Part shown: piece by piece, positions 21,185-32,708 of the stretch
Layout of the letters: each line of letters opens with the position of its first letter
Position numbering within the stretch: the first letter of the stretch is position 1
From: Coniella vitis
Lineage: Eukaryota > Ascomycota > Sordariomycetes > Diaporthales > Schizoparmaceae
Reading direction: 5' to 3'
NCBI GenBank assembly: GCA_011317545.1
Contig: WUJK01000003.1
Location: 4,216,001-4,280,000, forward strand
Length of the DNA: 64,000 nt
Program-made: the position numbers and the translations under genes
Notes under the pieces: generated by a model
The model's input: the letters and a program-made list of their open reading frames with translations, nothing else
Told to the model about the DNA's origin: nothing
Databases searched by the model: none

Positions 21185-21638
21185 TGGGAAAGACGGTTTG
21201 CTTTGTTGGACGATACGTGCTGTCTTGGATTCTGGGTCTTGGTCCGGCCTGGAATAAGAAGGACAAGAGATGGCCATTGTGTTACTGCACGAGGAATTGG
21301 CGGGTTCGCGCAGCGTGTTTGCATATCTGGATGAGAATATGTTAAAGTGTTGCTTTGAGCGAGGCGTTTCGTGGGCTCGTATTTCGGTAGGATATTTCAT
21401 GTCCTAGACTCGCAGGGAGGTTATTGGATTTGTTCTTGACTCGTTGGAAAGTACTGGTACCCGTCCATTGGAAAGATAAAATCATTGCTTGCTTCATAAT
21501 GTGGTCGTTTCTAGTGTGCATCTAAAGGTATCGTTTCGACCAAGGTGATGGAAGGGGTCGCCTTTCACCACCGCAAAAGGTCGTCTTCGTTTGGTTGTTT
21601 TGTCTTGTTCGTTTCTCTCCGCCGAGGCCAGTCCCGGT
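21185..21638. other. Convergent 3' spacer
   Basis: Lies between the 3' ends of the SGNH-fold and CSN4 genes. I see nothing notable in it. Confidence 0.5.
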
Positions 21639-22823
21639 CTAGACCACAAGATTCTGAGCGACAAACGCCGGTATCTCGTGCTGCATCAATGCCACGACAT
21701 TCTCCACCTCTTCTGCCACGCCCAAAATATGATTATCCCACTGCCGTATCGCGTCCGCACCCTGTACCTCGCCGTCGTCCTCTGCAAACCAGATGCACCG
21801 ATCAATCTGGTCAATCTTGCCGCGAAGCCGGCCTTGCTCAATCATCTTGGCCGTCGTATCCTCTGCCTTGTCCGCGTCAAGTCCCAGCACCAGTCCCAGC
21901 GAGTCAAAGTCGATGTTCACATAGAGCCGCGACGCGGCTAGCAAATTGTGCTCGACCATGGCCCGCGCCAGCACGGTCGAACCATCAGCCGTCGTAGCGA
22001 GCTGGTGTGCCTGCAGGCTCTGCGCGAATTTGTCCACCTCGGCCGGGTTGATAAGCCGGTCGAGGAACATCTTCTCCAAGATGCCGTACTGTTCCAGTCC
22101 CACTGCCCGCTCGTCCTTGTAGAGCCGTCCCAGCGCCCTGCTGCGCGACGGGCCCGCGGGGGCGAGAATGGCGCACTTGATGGCTTCGCCCAGCGTGCGC
22201 AGGCGGTCGTCCTCTGCGACGGTTGTCAAGAAGCTGATTTCATGGTAGGCGTGGCTGGCGGAGAGGAACTGCCGCTTGGAGTCGTTGATGCGGGCGGCAG
22301 ACAGGCGGAAGTGCAGCTGTGTTTCCGGGTCGGTGACGGCGTGGATGACATTCTTGAGCTTGTTGAGGTACGTCTCGGCGAGCGTGGCGTCGTCTTCCTC
22401 GAGGTAGAGCCGCACGATGCGGATCCAGATCTTGCACTTATCCTGGTCGGACACGCGGCGCTGCGACGACTCGAGCGGGATCTCGGCGAGGACGCGGGCG
22501 GCGTCGCGGTAGTCTTCGTTTGCTTCGTGGCCGTCGGCAATGAGCTCGCGCAGCTGCGCGGCCTGCTCGAGGAACGAGGACGAGGAGGTCGGGGAGGCGT
22601 TGAGGGTCTCGATGGTGTGCGTGCCGACTTGCACCCAGAGGTCGTGGTTGTTGCGGCTGCGCAGGGTCGTGACAAAGGTGCTGAGCAGGGCGCGCGTGCC
22701 TACGATGCCGTGCGGCTGGGCAAAGAGCTGGTCGGTGATGACGTTGAAGTCGGAGGCGGACTGGGCTCGCTGGAGGGCGTCTTGGAGGGCTTGGGCCTCT
22801 TCTGGGTTCTGTTGTGAGGCCAT
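21639..22823 (-). CDS. csnD: COP9 signalosome complex subunit 4
   Basis: A single exon of 394 residues. The first 200 or so residues are helical repeats (for example KCKIWIRIVRLYLEEDDATLAETYLNK, trimmed here to the recognisable part IWIRIVRLYLEEDD). The PCI domain follows, with FLSASHAYHEIS, AIKCAILAPAGPSRSR and YGILEKMFLDRLI, and ends in the winged helix with EHNLLAASRLYVNIDF. This order is that of CSN4, a scaffold subunit of the COP9 signalosome, which removes Nedd8 from cullins and so tunes SCF ubiquitin ligases; in Aspergillus it also affects light response and development. Length is close to the family's usual 400 or so residues. Its 3' end faces the SGNH-fold gene. Confidence 0.92.
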   Translation of the reverse strand: MASQQNPEEAQALQDALQRAQSASDFNVITDQLFAQPHGIVGTRALLSTFVTTLRSRNNHDLWVQVGTHTIETLNASPTSSSSFLEQAAQLRELIADGHEANEDYRDAARVLAEIPLESSQRRVSDQDKCKIWIRIVRLYLEEDDATLAETYLNKLKNVIHAVTDPETQLHFRLSAARINDSKRQFLSASHAYHEISFLTTVAEDDRLRTLGEAIKCAILAPAGPSRSRALGRLYKDERAVGLEQYGILEKMFLDRLINPAEVDKFAQSLQAHQLATTADGSTVLARAMVEHNLLAASRLYVNIDFDSLGLVLGLDADKAEDTTAKMIEQGRLRGKIDQIDRCIWFAEDDGEVQGADAIRQWDNHILGVAEEVENVVALMQHEIPAFVAQNLVV

Positions 22824-24098
22824 TGTGGTGGGCTGGATGGAGAGGGGGGCGAGTTGTCGGAAATATGTTGGTTCAAAGGTGAACTGGCCAAAATGGGTGG
22901 GATTCGTCTTTAGCAGAGATGTTGTTCGTAGTGCTGAAGCTTTTGGGGGTCCCGGGGAGACCTGGCAGCTCTGGTGGTGGGGTGCTGACGCCTGCTAAGC
23001 TAGAACGCGGGGTAGGTAGAATGCCGCGTGTGGTGGGCTCGAGCCTTACGGGGTGCTAAAGCACCTGTACATAGTACCGTAGCACCTATAGTGCTGCTGC
23101 GTTAGCAACATGGAGGGACCTAGCGTTGCTCTGACAGCGGCTTCAGTTGACAAGGATGGAGTCACTAATCAGGAAGGAATGAGCCAGCCATGGACTCTCT
23201 GGGCTTGCTTGATCATTGTTGGACTCGAGCAGCAGATGCCATATGGCATTTCTTTCTTGCGTTCCTTGCAGGTGTACAAAGTATATTCTTGTCAGCGGTA
23301 AGGTGGAAGATGCTGTTCTGTCAACCTGCTAGGTGGGTGCGTGCTAGAGTCAGCCAGGTACCGTTTGTCTGTAAAACCTCGCCGTCCACGAATAACAAGA
23401 CTAACGTCGGTATGTGTATGGGCACGTTAAATAAACTTGATTTTCCTTGCTTACACAATTATAAGAAAACGCAGGCATTCTTGAAATCTGAGGGTAATGA
23501 TGAACACACCAGGGTACATAGTAAATAGCATCCGCTCCAGTAAGAACGCTTTAAAAGCTACTAAGTTGCAGTAACCAGGAATTCGAAGAACAATAACACT
23601 CTTGATTTCCAGGACTGGGAGTGGGCACGATAAGAGATGTCAAGTATTCTACACCACAAGAAAGAGAGAAGTCATGGATAATCCAGATGCACCTTCAGGG
23701 TGAAACAGTATATATCTGAACTCACAGCCTGAGGAGTTCGTACCATAGCTCGGTACTTCAGAGCATATGCCCTTTTTCAACTGCCGATGCCAATAGAACG
23801 GTGCCATCCAAATGTGGTTGGTTCTTGAAAGACCAGCGCTCTGGAGGATTTGCCTGATTATTTCTTTATAATCGTTAGTGAATGCAGTTACATAGTATAC
23901 CATGATCTGCAAGTCCTACTTTGTATATTCACAGACCGTGAAGGGACGCCCATATCCAAAGAAGCCGTCCCCATCACCGCCTGTTTGCTGCAAGGATGAA
24001 GTTGGTGTCAGAGTTAGATTGTCCTCCTCCAAGACCAAAGAAGGGCTTGCGGAAATGCGGTTCCAAAATCACTCAGCTTGTCCACGTGAGCTGTACGG

Positions 24099-24104
<6 letters not shown>

Positions 24105-24140
<36 letters not shown>
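24105..24140. repeat. (CT)18 microsatellite
   Basis: Thirty-six bases of uninterrupted CT, preceded by CTTT, inside the gene-poor region. Confidence 0.97.
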
Positions 24141-24143
<3 letters not shown>

Positions 24144-27100
24144 CTATATAAGTGCGTATAGTCTTTGGCTGTATTAGAATCATACTGTAGTACTAGTACA
24201 ACCGCCATCCAAGGCAGAGAGACTTCGGCTTTGCCGGGACAGAAAAAAAAAAGAAGTATGATCCAATAGCATACTCGATGCTAGCCACGAGGAAAACAGA
24301 GAATGCCGAAGTCCGAAAGTCAATACATACATACACACATGGGACTATATAGTAGTGAATGCATAACAATGCCATTTCGGATGATTGCAACGCCGTTTTG
24401 GCCTTGTGCAGTCGACAGTAGCAGTCTTGTACGTATCAGTACGCATTGCCGGTCAGACAAGCTTTGAAGGACAACTCTAATAAGCGCCAACGCTATGCAC
24501 GGACTGAATAGTAGATCATCAACGTCGAGAGCCAAGCAACCGGATAAACACAGCAGATTAATAAGAGAGCTCAAATATCAACACGACCTTGTCCTAGATT
24601 TTCTTAGCGCGCCCCGTCCGCGCCGCAGGTACTATGTACGTGTACTGGTGTCTTCGATATGCCAACATACCTAGGAATGTAGAAGTAATAACAGCTGGAG
24701 CGATCCTGGTATCTGGTGACACCGATAGTTCGTCTCACCATCAATGTGTACAACACATAGTATGATAAGTAGTATACACACGGGTGTATACTATGCTTAG
24801 TACCGCAAAACCAACATCATCAGAATCTCAAACATGTTAATACAGCCAAGAACTGGACCTTTGTCCAAAGTGGAACCGTAACAGCACTGACAGCTTATCG
24901 GTGTGCGGCTGGTTCCGTCCGCTTTAGGCTTGTTGCGCATCCACCTACAATGATCTTCTAGAAGCGAGCGAATCAGTTGTGTGCTCTCTGTGGTTGGAAG
25001 GGGTTCGTGCTGTTCATGAAGAGGCACTCAGGAGAGCGCCGGTGACGGTGTGGCTGGATGCCGAGCTCGTGCGCCTACATAGCAGCGGCGTAGCTTATTT
25101 GTGAAAGGTCTGACCACCTTGATGCTGTCAGTGTCGGGTTCTGTCACTCGAAAACCCCGAAACTCCGCAAGTACATAGTATCATCCCTTAGCAACTGGGT
25201 ATACCGAGGATTTTGAGTCTGAGTTCGGCGGCTGGTTTGTTGTGCTGCAACCAAGCGTGGAAGGAGAAACAGTGCGAAACTTCGCTAAGATGTGATGCCT
25301 GTCAGGAATGTTGGGTCGGGTTAGCTAAGTCTTTGTACACTGGAGAATGGACGTGCTCTAGCCCACCATCATAGCACCCCTCGAGCGGACAAAGTTTGGG
25401 CCCACAATAGCCATGTACTATGTAGATACCAAATGAGGGCAACAACACTCCTAGCCGTTGACAGGAGGCCTGAGCGCAGGCTCCTCCCATGGAGCGGAGC
25501 GCGGACATTGGAGAAGGGATATTAGCCTGACACACCTGCACACACAAGATTTTGAAGGTGAGAGAACAGGCATGCTCGAAGGGGCGGGCACGGATATATG
25601 CGCCGTTGACACTGCAACTGTGCCGGCCCCTGGGTTAAGGTTTGTGACATGGGACAGGGTTACTGTGTATACCGAGGAGGGTTAATACTTCTAGATGGCC
25701 TCTTCAGACGCCGAAAGGGGCTTGGTACTGCTCACATTTGTCTTTCGACCGCCCCATTTCTCGCTCTCAGGGACAGCGCAAGGACCGGGAGCCAAACGAA
25801 GCTCCACGGCTCATGCAGGACCCAACTGTCGGCCTTGAACGATGAAAGTCGAGGACCGGAGCCATGGATCTATGAGGTGATCCGCGGCATTTGACGAAAC
25901 GCAAATGATCCAGGCGTCGGCAAGGGTGGGCACGATCAGTACAACATCCATTCGAGTCATGAGCTGCAGATGGTAGGGTACAGACCCATTGTGGTCCTTC
26001 ATAGCCGGCTCTTCTTGTTTGTCGAAAGCGTCGGTCGTTCTGCGGGAGTATCGACGGAAGCAGCACGGAATGCAGATGATCGATCCTGTACTCTCTACCG
26101 ATTTGATTAGCAAGCTGGGCTGCGTGGGTGCTCAAGCAGTGCTCAGGGGCGGACGGAAACAAAGTCGTTTCGTCGGGGTCAAAGATGAAGCACATTTGCA
26201 TCGCATCTTGTCAGCTGCAGAGAGCGACAAGCGCCGTATCTGAGATGGTTCGAGATTGAAACTCGGCAAAAGGTACAGTGATGCTCTTCAGGGCCGGCCG
26301 GCCTACAGAGTGGCGGCCACTGTTCTCAAGGCTCGACACGGGACACAGGCCACATCTTGCTCAAGGGTGCTCAAGGGGTGCTGCAGTCGGGTGGGGGACC
26401 CGCAGCGGATGCAGGTCCGCGTCCGTGCGGATCAGGGGCAAGCTGTCAGGCAGTTCAGCGGCGGGGATGCTGGGATTCCGCAAAGGCAGGCCTGGCAAAG
26501 TGCTTGGTTATCAGATGAGCATTGATTTGGGCAAGCATTACTGTGTTTACATAGGTAGACAAAGTACACGCTCAGGTACTATGGTAACTTGGATAGCTTT
26601 CAATGTTTGCCTCTACCAATTATACTAAGGTGGTATTAACCATTCTCGTGACCCACCTTGTGCCTTTGATTTCCTCTCTTTTTTTTGGTTCGCATCATTG
26701 CCGCGTCCGGGTAATGGTCTATCCTCACAGCATTTGCTCTGCGGCAGGCACTGCCAGCTGAAGAACCCTAGTGGGAGTTAGCCGCGTCTTATCAGCAAAT
26801 CAGCAAGAGTACCGTGTGCTAGGTACCTGAGAGCGTGGCTTGCAGTAGGTGGCATTGGGTAGAGATGGAGGTGTGCCACTGTAACTTTATCTCGAGATTC
26901 TGTTTCCGATCTGGCTGCCAAATATGCAGCATATGCAGTAGCCCGATCAACAGCCTCTTTTTCTTTCTCAGCCAGGCCCTTTCTTTGCTTTTTTCCCTTC
27001 TTCTTTCCACGCGTCACCGGAGTTCTCGGCTGTCATTTTGTACAAGACAACCTTAGAAGTTGTTAGCCGACGTTAAGCCGGGTCTGGGCTAGCATCCGCC

Positions 27101-28229
27101 GTCTTGTGCACAAACGGATCTGCTTGACACTTGTGCTAGGTTGTAATCTCTTGGTGTGCCGCCTTGCTGATCTGAAATTACTGGTTGATGCATCTCGTTC
27201 TACGAAAGTATAGTCCCAGTGCAATGGGACCGTAGCATTCTTTGTGCCTAAGTACATGAACAAGTACCGTGTGGGCAATACTACTATGTAAGTACTACTA
27301 TGTATGGTATCCTACGCAGTATGCGGGCCGGTGGGTACTTTACCGTGCACATAGTACAGTAACATGTACAGCCGACGACTTCCAGGGGGCATTGGCCCTG
27401 ACCCTGACATGCGATTCCCCACACGGGCTGGCCCATTTGCTGCAGCAGAGCCGCCCGGGCCCAACCCAGCCAGGCCCGCCAGCACAGCACGACTCCCTGG
27501 AAATGAACCAAGGTGCAGTGGTCCCAGTCTTGCCTGCCTGTGGCTTGCCGTGGTGTGCCAGTTGTGCCCACCCCAAATCAAGCCCGCTGGCCATCAATGG
27601 CAATTGCAGCATCCCCCCCATTGCCAAATCGGGCTCTCGTCGGTCTGCTTGACTCGCCTTCCTGGTATTCTCTGGGCCCTTCCTCTCACCCGGCCAGGTC
27701 CATGGTATTGCCCGTCTGAGTCCTTCTTGGCAGCTTTGCTTCGACCTCGTCCCTCGATGATTCGCCTCGATGCTAGGCCTTTGTCCTCCGCTTCCCACCT
27801 CTTTCTCTTGGCGTGCCCTCTATGCCACTTTTGCACATGTGGGATATTTTCATGACGAAGCTGTGCATCCGCTCGGTCACTCGACAATGTGACATATCTT
27901 TCCTTGGGTGCCACCAGCAATGCGGGGCCACTTGGCATACCGCCCTTGGGCCCGGGCCATCAGGAGACTGTGTAGACAGTATTGAACTTGACTGACTGAC
28001 AGACAAGCAGGCAGACAAACAGATAGACGGAAATGTCGCGGATGGGCTGTCTCGGCTACAACAAATGGTGGACACCCAGGACCGAGCAAAAGACCTCCTC
28101 GGCTCCGTACTATTTGCGAGCAAAAAGAAGAAGGGAATGGGGGAAAAAACATAAAAGAAAAAAGAAAAAGACCCACAAGAGCACTGCATAGTACTGGCGT
28201 GACATGGCGGACTACTATGTAACGAAGAG

Positions 28230-28236
28230 TATAAAT
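28230..28236 (+). promoter_or_regulatory. TATA box candidate for the microprotein gene
   Basis: TATAAAT, nine bases after a TACTATGTA copy and about 420 bases before the microprotein ATG. The sequence between is rich in CA and CT, like a long fungal 5' leader. Confidence 0.35.
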
Positions 28237-28655
28237 CTGGCATATCCACTCAACCACTCAGTCACTCAATTCACACTCGGACACCTAGCAGTGCATACAT
28301 CATTGAATCCCCCCTTCCTACAGAGCCAGGGCTTCTCATCCTTGGATCGAGGTGGCCAGCCATCCTGTCTTTTTACTGTATATGTGCAGTCACAGACCCA
28401 AGCAAGACACTCATTCGATCCATCACTCAGGAGCTCAGCTCACGCACGAGACAAGACAAGCTTGAAGTATTCGGACTTGACTGGACACGCCAATGCCAAC
28501 GGTTCTCTTCATCTTCTGAAGCCCTCCTCCTCCTTACCCAGCGTCTTCGCCTCCTTCTTTGGTCCTACGTAGTGGATCCATACCACCAAGCCTCCTGCTT
28601 CGCGCATACCTTTTCTTCTTCGGCACTCGAGATCCACGTCCTAGACGCCGTCACA

Positions 28656-28820
28656 ATGTGTAGCGTCGCCAAAAACTACTACATTTATGAGCACTGCAAC
28701 GATCCAGGGCTTCATTTTATCAGCACATCCATGGATGACGCCGGCATGCAAATGTGTCCCCAAGGCCCTCACGAGAGGTACATTGTGCAACCAGGAAAGT
28801 GTCCATTGTGCCATCCTTAA
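28656..28820 (+). CDS. Putative 54-residue cysteine-rich microprotein
   Basis: A short frame with an excellent start context (GTCACAATGTG) after a long pyrimidine-rich leader. The peptide begins MCSVAKNYYIYEHC and ends PGKCPLCHP. Cys2, Cys14, Cys34, Cys48 and Cys51 with several His residues suggest a small zinc-binding knuckle, the last pair being a CPLC motif. It has no signal peptide. From memory, fungi carry many short unannotated proteins that begin MC and end with a CPxC pair, but I cannot name a family. The frame stays open upstream to 28572, so the start is chosen by context. The coding call is inferred from the ordered Cys spacing and promoter-like upstream sequence. It stands alone in a 10.7-kb gap. 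Confidence 0.45.
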   Translation: MCSVAKNYYIYEHCNDPGLHFISTSMDDAGMQMCPQGPHERYIVQPGKCPLCHP

Positions 28821-29338
28821 CACGAAATGGACTTTGCCAACTTACCATGGACAACACGTGCGCGCTCTCCAGCCAAAACGCCAGCAAACTGCCCTACAAT
28901 GGGCTACCATGGACATCCTTAACATCCTCGACATCCTGGTATGTTTCGGTGCTCTAGTAGGTGCTCCGACGAGCCGGTGTTGAGGATTCCAACACTTTGC
29001 TCAGGTGGGTGGCAACCCTGCTAGGCCGAGAGCCCCGGTGGATTGAATCAAGAGAGGCATGGCCTGGCGCCGCTCCGTTTCTTGAAGCCAAGTGGATCCT
29101 CATCTCTTGGCCTCTGGATGGGACTCGGGACCATCGTCTACACTTGCCACAACGACTGGTTACGTGGGAACTCCCAACGGCACCCCAGTCTATCTCATGA
29201 TATGGGAGGAGCGAGGGCATGGATAGCTGCAATGCGCTACCATGACCTTGTGTTGTCATGAACTTGAGCTCCTGTTGACTCCGAAGTAGTGATATGAGAG
29301 TTTGTCTACGACATGCTCCTTTTCTCGCGAACTTTTCG

Positions 29339-29342
<4 letters not shown>

Positions 29343-29379
<37 letters not shown>
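29343..29379. repeat. Poly-T homopolymer, 37 bases
   Basis: Thirty-seven consecutive T residues. No flanking duplication or element is visible that would mark it as a retroposon tail. Confidence 0.95.
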
Positions 29380-29382
<3 letters not shown>

Positions 29383-30621
29383 TTTTTCCTTTTTCACTTT
29401 ATTTTCGGCAAGGCGTTATGGTACGGGGGATTTCACATGTGCGTAGCTATTGGAGTTTACGGAATATTCTTGGATACCCCTTGGGCCAAAGAAAAGTTAC
29501 TGTACATGCGCTGTTTTGTGAGCTTATCGGGGGCGTCCTGATCTTTGTTTCCACAGAGAGCTCGGCGGTTCTCAAAAACGAGAGTGCTCGGAGGCGCACG
29601 CATGTGGCACGGCTCAAGTCCGTTGGGTTGGGTATGGGGATGTCTGGGAAGCTCTGCTGTTCTGGAGAAGCACTCGCGCATCGTCCATCTACTGCAGCCC
29701 AAGTAACATGAAGCAGTAGTGCTTTTATTTCAAGCAGGAAATTGAAACAAGACAATACACCAGAGATCCGAGCCAACTGCCATACTATATTGTAAGACGA
29801 TGGTGATTGTCTGCCAGCCAGTTGACGCAGCGATGATGCATATATGTCTTAAGCACAACCCTTCCATCTTCTGCATCAGTTGATCCGAGTGCTGAGGCAA
29901 TTAATTACTACAAACGATTAGTACATTTTTCCCGCAGGTGCACGCAACGGTTCCCTGGGCTAACTTGCTTTTGATGCTGGAGGGCTCATGCGTGGAATAA
30001 GTATCACACCCACTTGGATGCTTTCTGACCGCGGAAATCACACTCTGGGTTAAAGATACGAACCGTGCCTACTAACGTATATCATTTCCGATTCCAGTTG
30101 CTGCATCTGGTTGTGCGAGAGAGATGCAGGCGTACTATAGTACACTGGGATACAATTACAGATTTGTGACGCACATCTCTACAAGGGCAGGGCTGTTTTA
30201 CTTCCCTCCCCCCCCCCCCAGAATGAGGTCTCGCGAAGATTCCGAATGAGGCAAGTTTGAGAATGTTTTCTGTACCAATTGACTTCGGTACGTACCTACT
30301 TTAGACACATACCGGAGTACCTCGGTACGTGAGTACATATTCATGTACTTCAAGCTGGCAAGCGTTACTGCAGAGGGAAGGAGCGCTCACAAGCTTGGGT
30401 ACACTTCCGAGGACCGATGAATGGATGCTGGACCATCTGACAGAATTTCAGCATGACATTCTCTCGATCGACCGACGACAAAGAGTCCCAGACTCTATGC
30501 CCGCCCCCCCTTCCCCAATCATCAACTCATGGATGCATTCTACGAAGTGCATGCTAAGTGGAAAACCAGGGGGCACATCTGCGGTCTGGCACCGCCTACA
30601 ATCTACGATGCATGCGTCTAG

Positions 30622-30988
30622 ATGAGTCGCTTTGCTCGCTCTTCGAACCGTGGAACATCTCTTGGGGACTTGATCTTTTTCTCCCCCACAGCATCTAGAC
30701 TCTCGACGACGGGCCGACGCCGTTCACAATCACGCCACTCCAAGCCCGATCCTAAGGCTGCTCTCACCTCATGAGTAACCACAGCCAAAGACATGATCCG
30801 ATTGACGAAGCCCCGACGGACCTCGCTCCCTCTCCTCATCTGGGAGCGAGCACCCCAGAACCAGTCACCACCTCATGCCAGCTTTCGAGTTGAACATTCT
30901 CCTTCAACCTTTGGCGACGACGCCAGCCGCTCGTCGGAGTCGCCGTCTAGCACGCCCGCCAAAAGCCGCCTAGGCAGCAACTACTAGC
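30622..30988 (+). pseudogene. Candidate decayed or intron-split coding fragment
   Basis: An ATG at 30622 opens 50 codons (MSRFARSSNRGTSLGDL at the start) ending in a stop at 30774. A different frame then gives a tail ending SSTPAKSRLGSNY with the C/G-rich third positions typical of this genome's exons, and stops at 30987. No single intron I can find joins the parts cleanly. It may be a frameshifted remnant or a real small gene whose introns I cannot place. The product is unknown. Confidence 0.22.
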
Positions 30989-32002
30989 CCTCAAGGGAAG
31001 ATGCCTGCGCGGAGAAGCTCCCACCTCACTCCACCAGCAGCAACAGCATTGGTACCTTAGCAATGACGCAAAATGAGGCTCCCGAGCAGCCCAAAGCGAC
31101 TTCGGCAGGACTAGAGAGGACGGAGCATCTCGACCGGCCAAATCGTTTTTTTTGCGTGAAAAGTCGGACAGACATTCTCGGCTCTCCAGCCCCATATCGA
31201 TCCTGACGAGACGGCGCTGATGCTCACGGGAGCTAACATTGTTACCCAAGATTTGCGTGCTTGAGGCGCATTGTTTTAAGGTTTGTGGGTATCGTCCTTT
31301 GCGCTGGACCGAGAGGCTATCTTGCTTGCAGCAAATTGTCTGTGTCCGTGCCCCTTTTACATAGTAAAGCCCATCTTTTACTCGCATTGCGATTGGTTGG
31401 CGTCAGTCACATACGGCGTCAAGTTTGGTCTGTCAGTGTTACTAAAAACCTTGGAATACCAGATTTTGCTCTGCTGTTAGTCGTTACTCGATTCCACCTT
31501 CAAACGATGTCTATGACAAAATAAGAGCGATGTGGGGAATACATGATGCGTTGCCATCCATGGTTATGATGGCGGCACAAGATGGTCTCAAAAGAACAAA
31601 GGAGCAAGTTGCGCCTACGTAGACTTTTGACAACGTGCCCCGCCAAAAACACCCGCACAGCCGCGGTCCATCGCGGAGCTTGGCAGACTTCACCGATGAT
31701 ATCCTCTCGCATCTCTGCTCAGCAGTCTCGGTCGCCAGTTGTATGCGTGAGTGTCTGCTACTGTGTTGTACATAGTGAGGCGGCTGAGCTCGCAGAAGAC
31801 TTGACAAAGACGCGCTTGTGGGGAGCTCACCACTTTTAAAACCACAAACTTGACAGCGCGATGACGCACAGTCGTCGTCCTCGGCTCCACCCTGCAGCGT
31901 GACGACGCAGCCCTGATCGACAGCGCAGGCCGTCCTGCGAGCCCAGCTGTGCTTTGCTTGCACAAGGCCTCTGAACGTCGGCTCCCTAGGACTACTATGT
32001 AT

Positions 32003-32028
32003 GTACCATATACTATGTAGTATGGTAC
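32003..32028. repeat. Inverted repeat built on the 9-mer
   Basis: Perfect 8-base arms GTACCATA and TATGGTAC flank a 10-base centre that is itself TACTATGTAG. Another 9-mer copy lies just to the left at 31993. Confidence 0.9.
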
Positions 32029-32690
32029 GGGCTGAGGATGGCGCCTATCCATCTGATTGGGCACTTTGCTCAGTGCTGGGTCTCTTGGATGGCCGCGCAA
32101 TCTTGACATGAAATCATTTTTAGAAGTCCCATGGCGGAAATCACAATTTAGCAAACACGATGCTACGACATGCTGGCTGCAAATGCTCAATCGGCGGTTT
32201 AGAAAAAGTCTCTCCAACCTGATGGTACATCAAGGTCGTTCCTTGGAAGACGTGCAGAATCTACGCCTGTTTCGCCGGCCGCTGGTCCACTTTTCGTTTA
32301 CCAAGGCAGTGCGGAGCTGATGAGAAAGCTTTCAACCTTGGAAGGATCTGGCAAACGCGTGTGGGAGGCTGGCAATGTGGCTTACTTTGGCATGTTCACC
32401 CAGCACTACCATGTACTTACCAGGAATCCCCATCTGTCGTGGGCAGCATTCCCGGTATCAAACAGACGCGCTCGTGTTGCTCCCGGTTCAGACGGCCCCG
32501 CACTTTCGCTTGTCAGGTCCTGAGGCTGTGTGTGGAATGGACGGTAGGCCGGCCTGTTATTACCAAATGTCACGTCAACCCCCAGCGCCCAAAAGGATCA
32601 AGCGTGCCACGTGCGCGCAACTCTTTTGGCGAAGAGATGAACGGGGGAACAATGACTATGGCCAATGGGTTCTTTGGCTCGTCACTTCGG

Positions 32691-32708
32691 GCGCATGCGC
32701 ATGCGCAT
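32691..32708. repeat. Alternating purine-pyrimidine run
   Basis: GCGCATGCGCATGCGCAT, 18 bases, a sequence type able to adopt left-handed or cruciform DNA. Confidence 0.9.

Larger units (their letters stand above)
22824..28655. other. Gene-poor region, left part
   Basis: 5.8 kb with no supported gene. It holds nine exact TACATAGTA/TACTATGTA copies (23068 to 28213), the CT microsatellite, and a possible decayed minus-strand coding stretch at about 25800-26200 where two overlapping frames each look partly protein-like. Base composition is not markedly AT-rich, so I see no sign of repeat-induced point mutation. Confidence 0.5.

Noticed and set aside
27364..27855. 163-codon plus-strand frame
   Set aside because: Pro/Ala/Leu/Cys-rich translation of C-rich DNA; overlapping frames on the other strand are equally long, so length is a composition effect.
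29343..29379. Poly-T considered as the tail of a minus-strand retroposon
   Set aside because: No target-site duplication or reverse-transcriptase-like sequence nearby.
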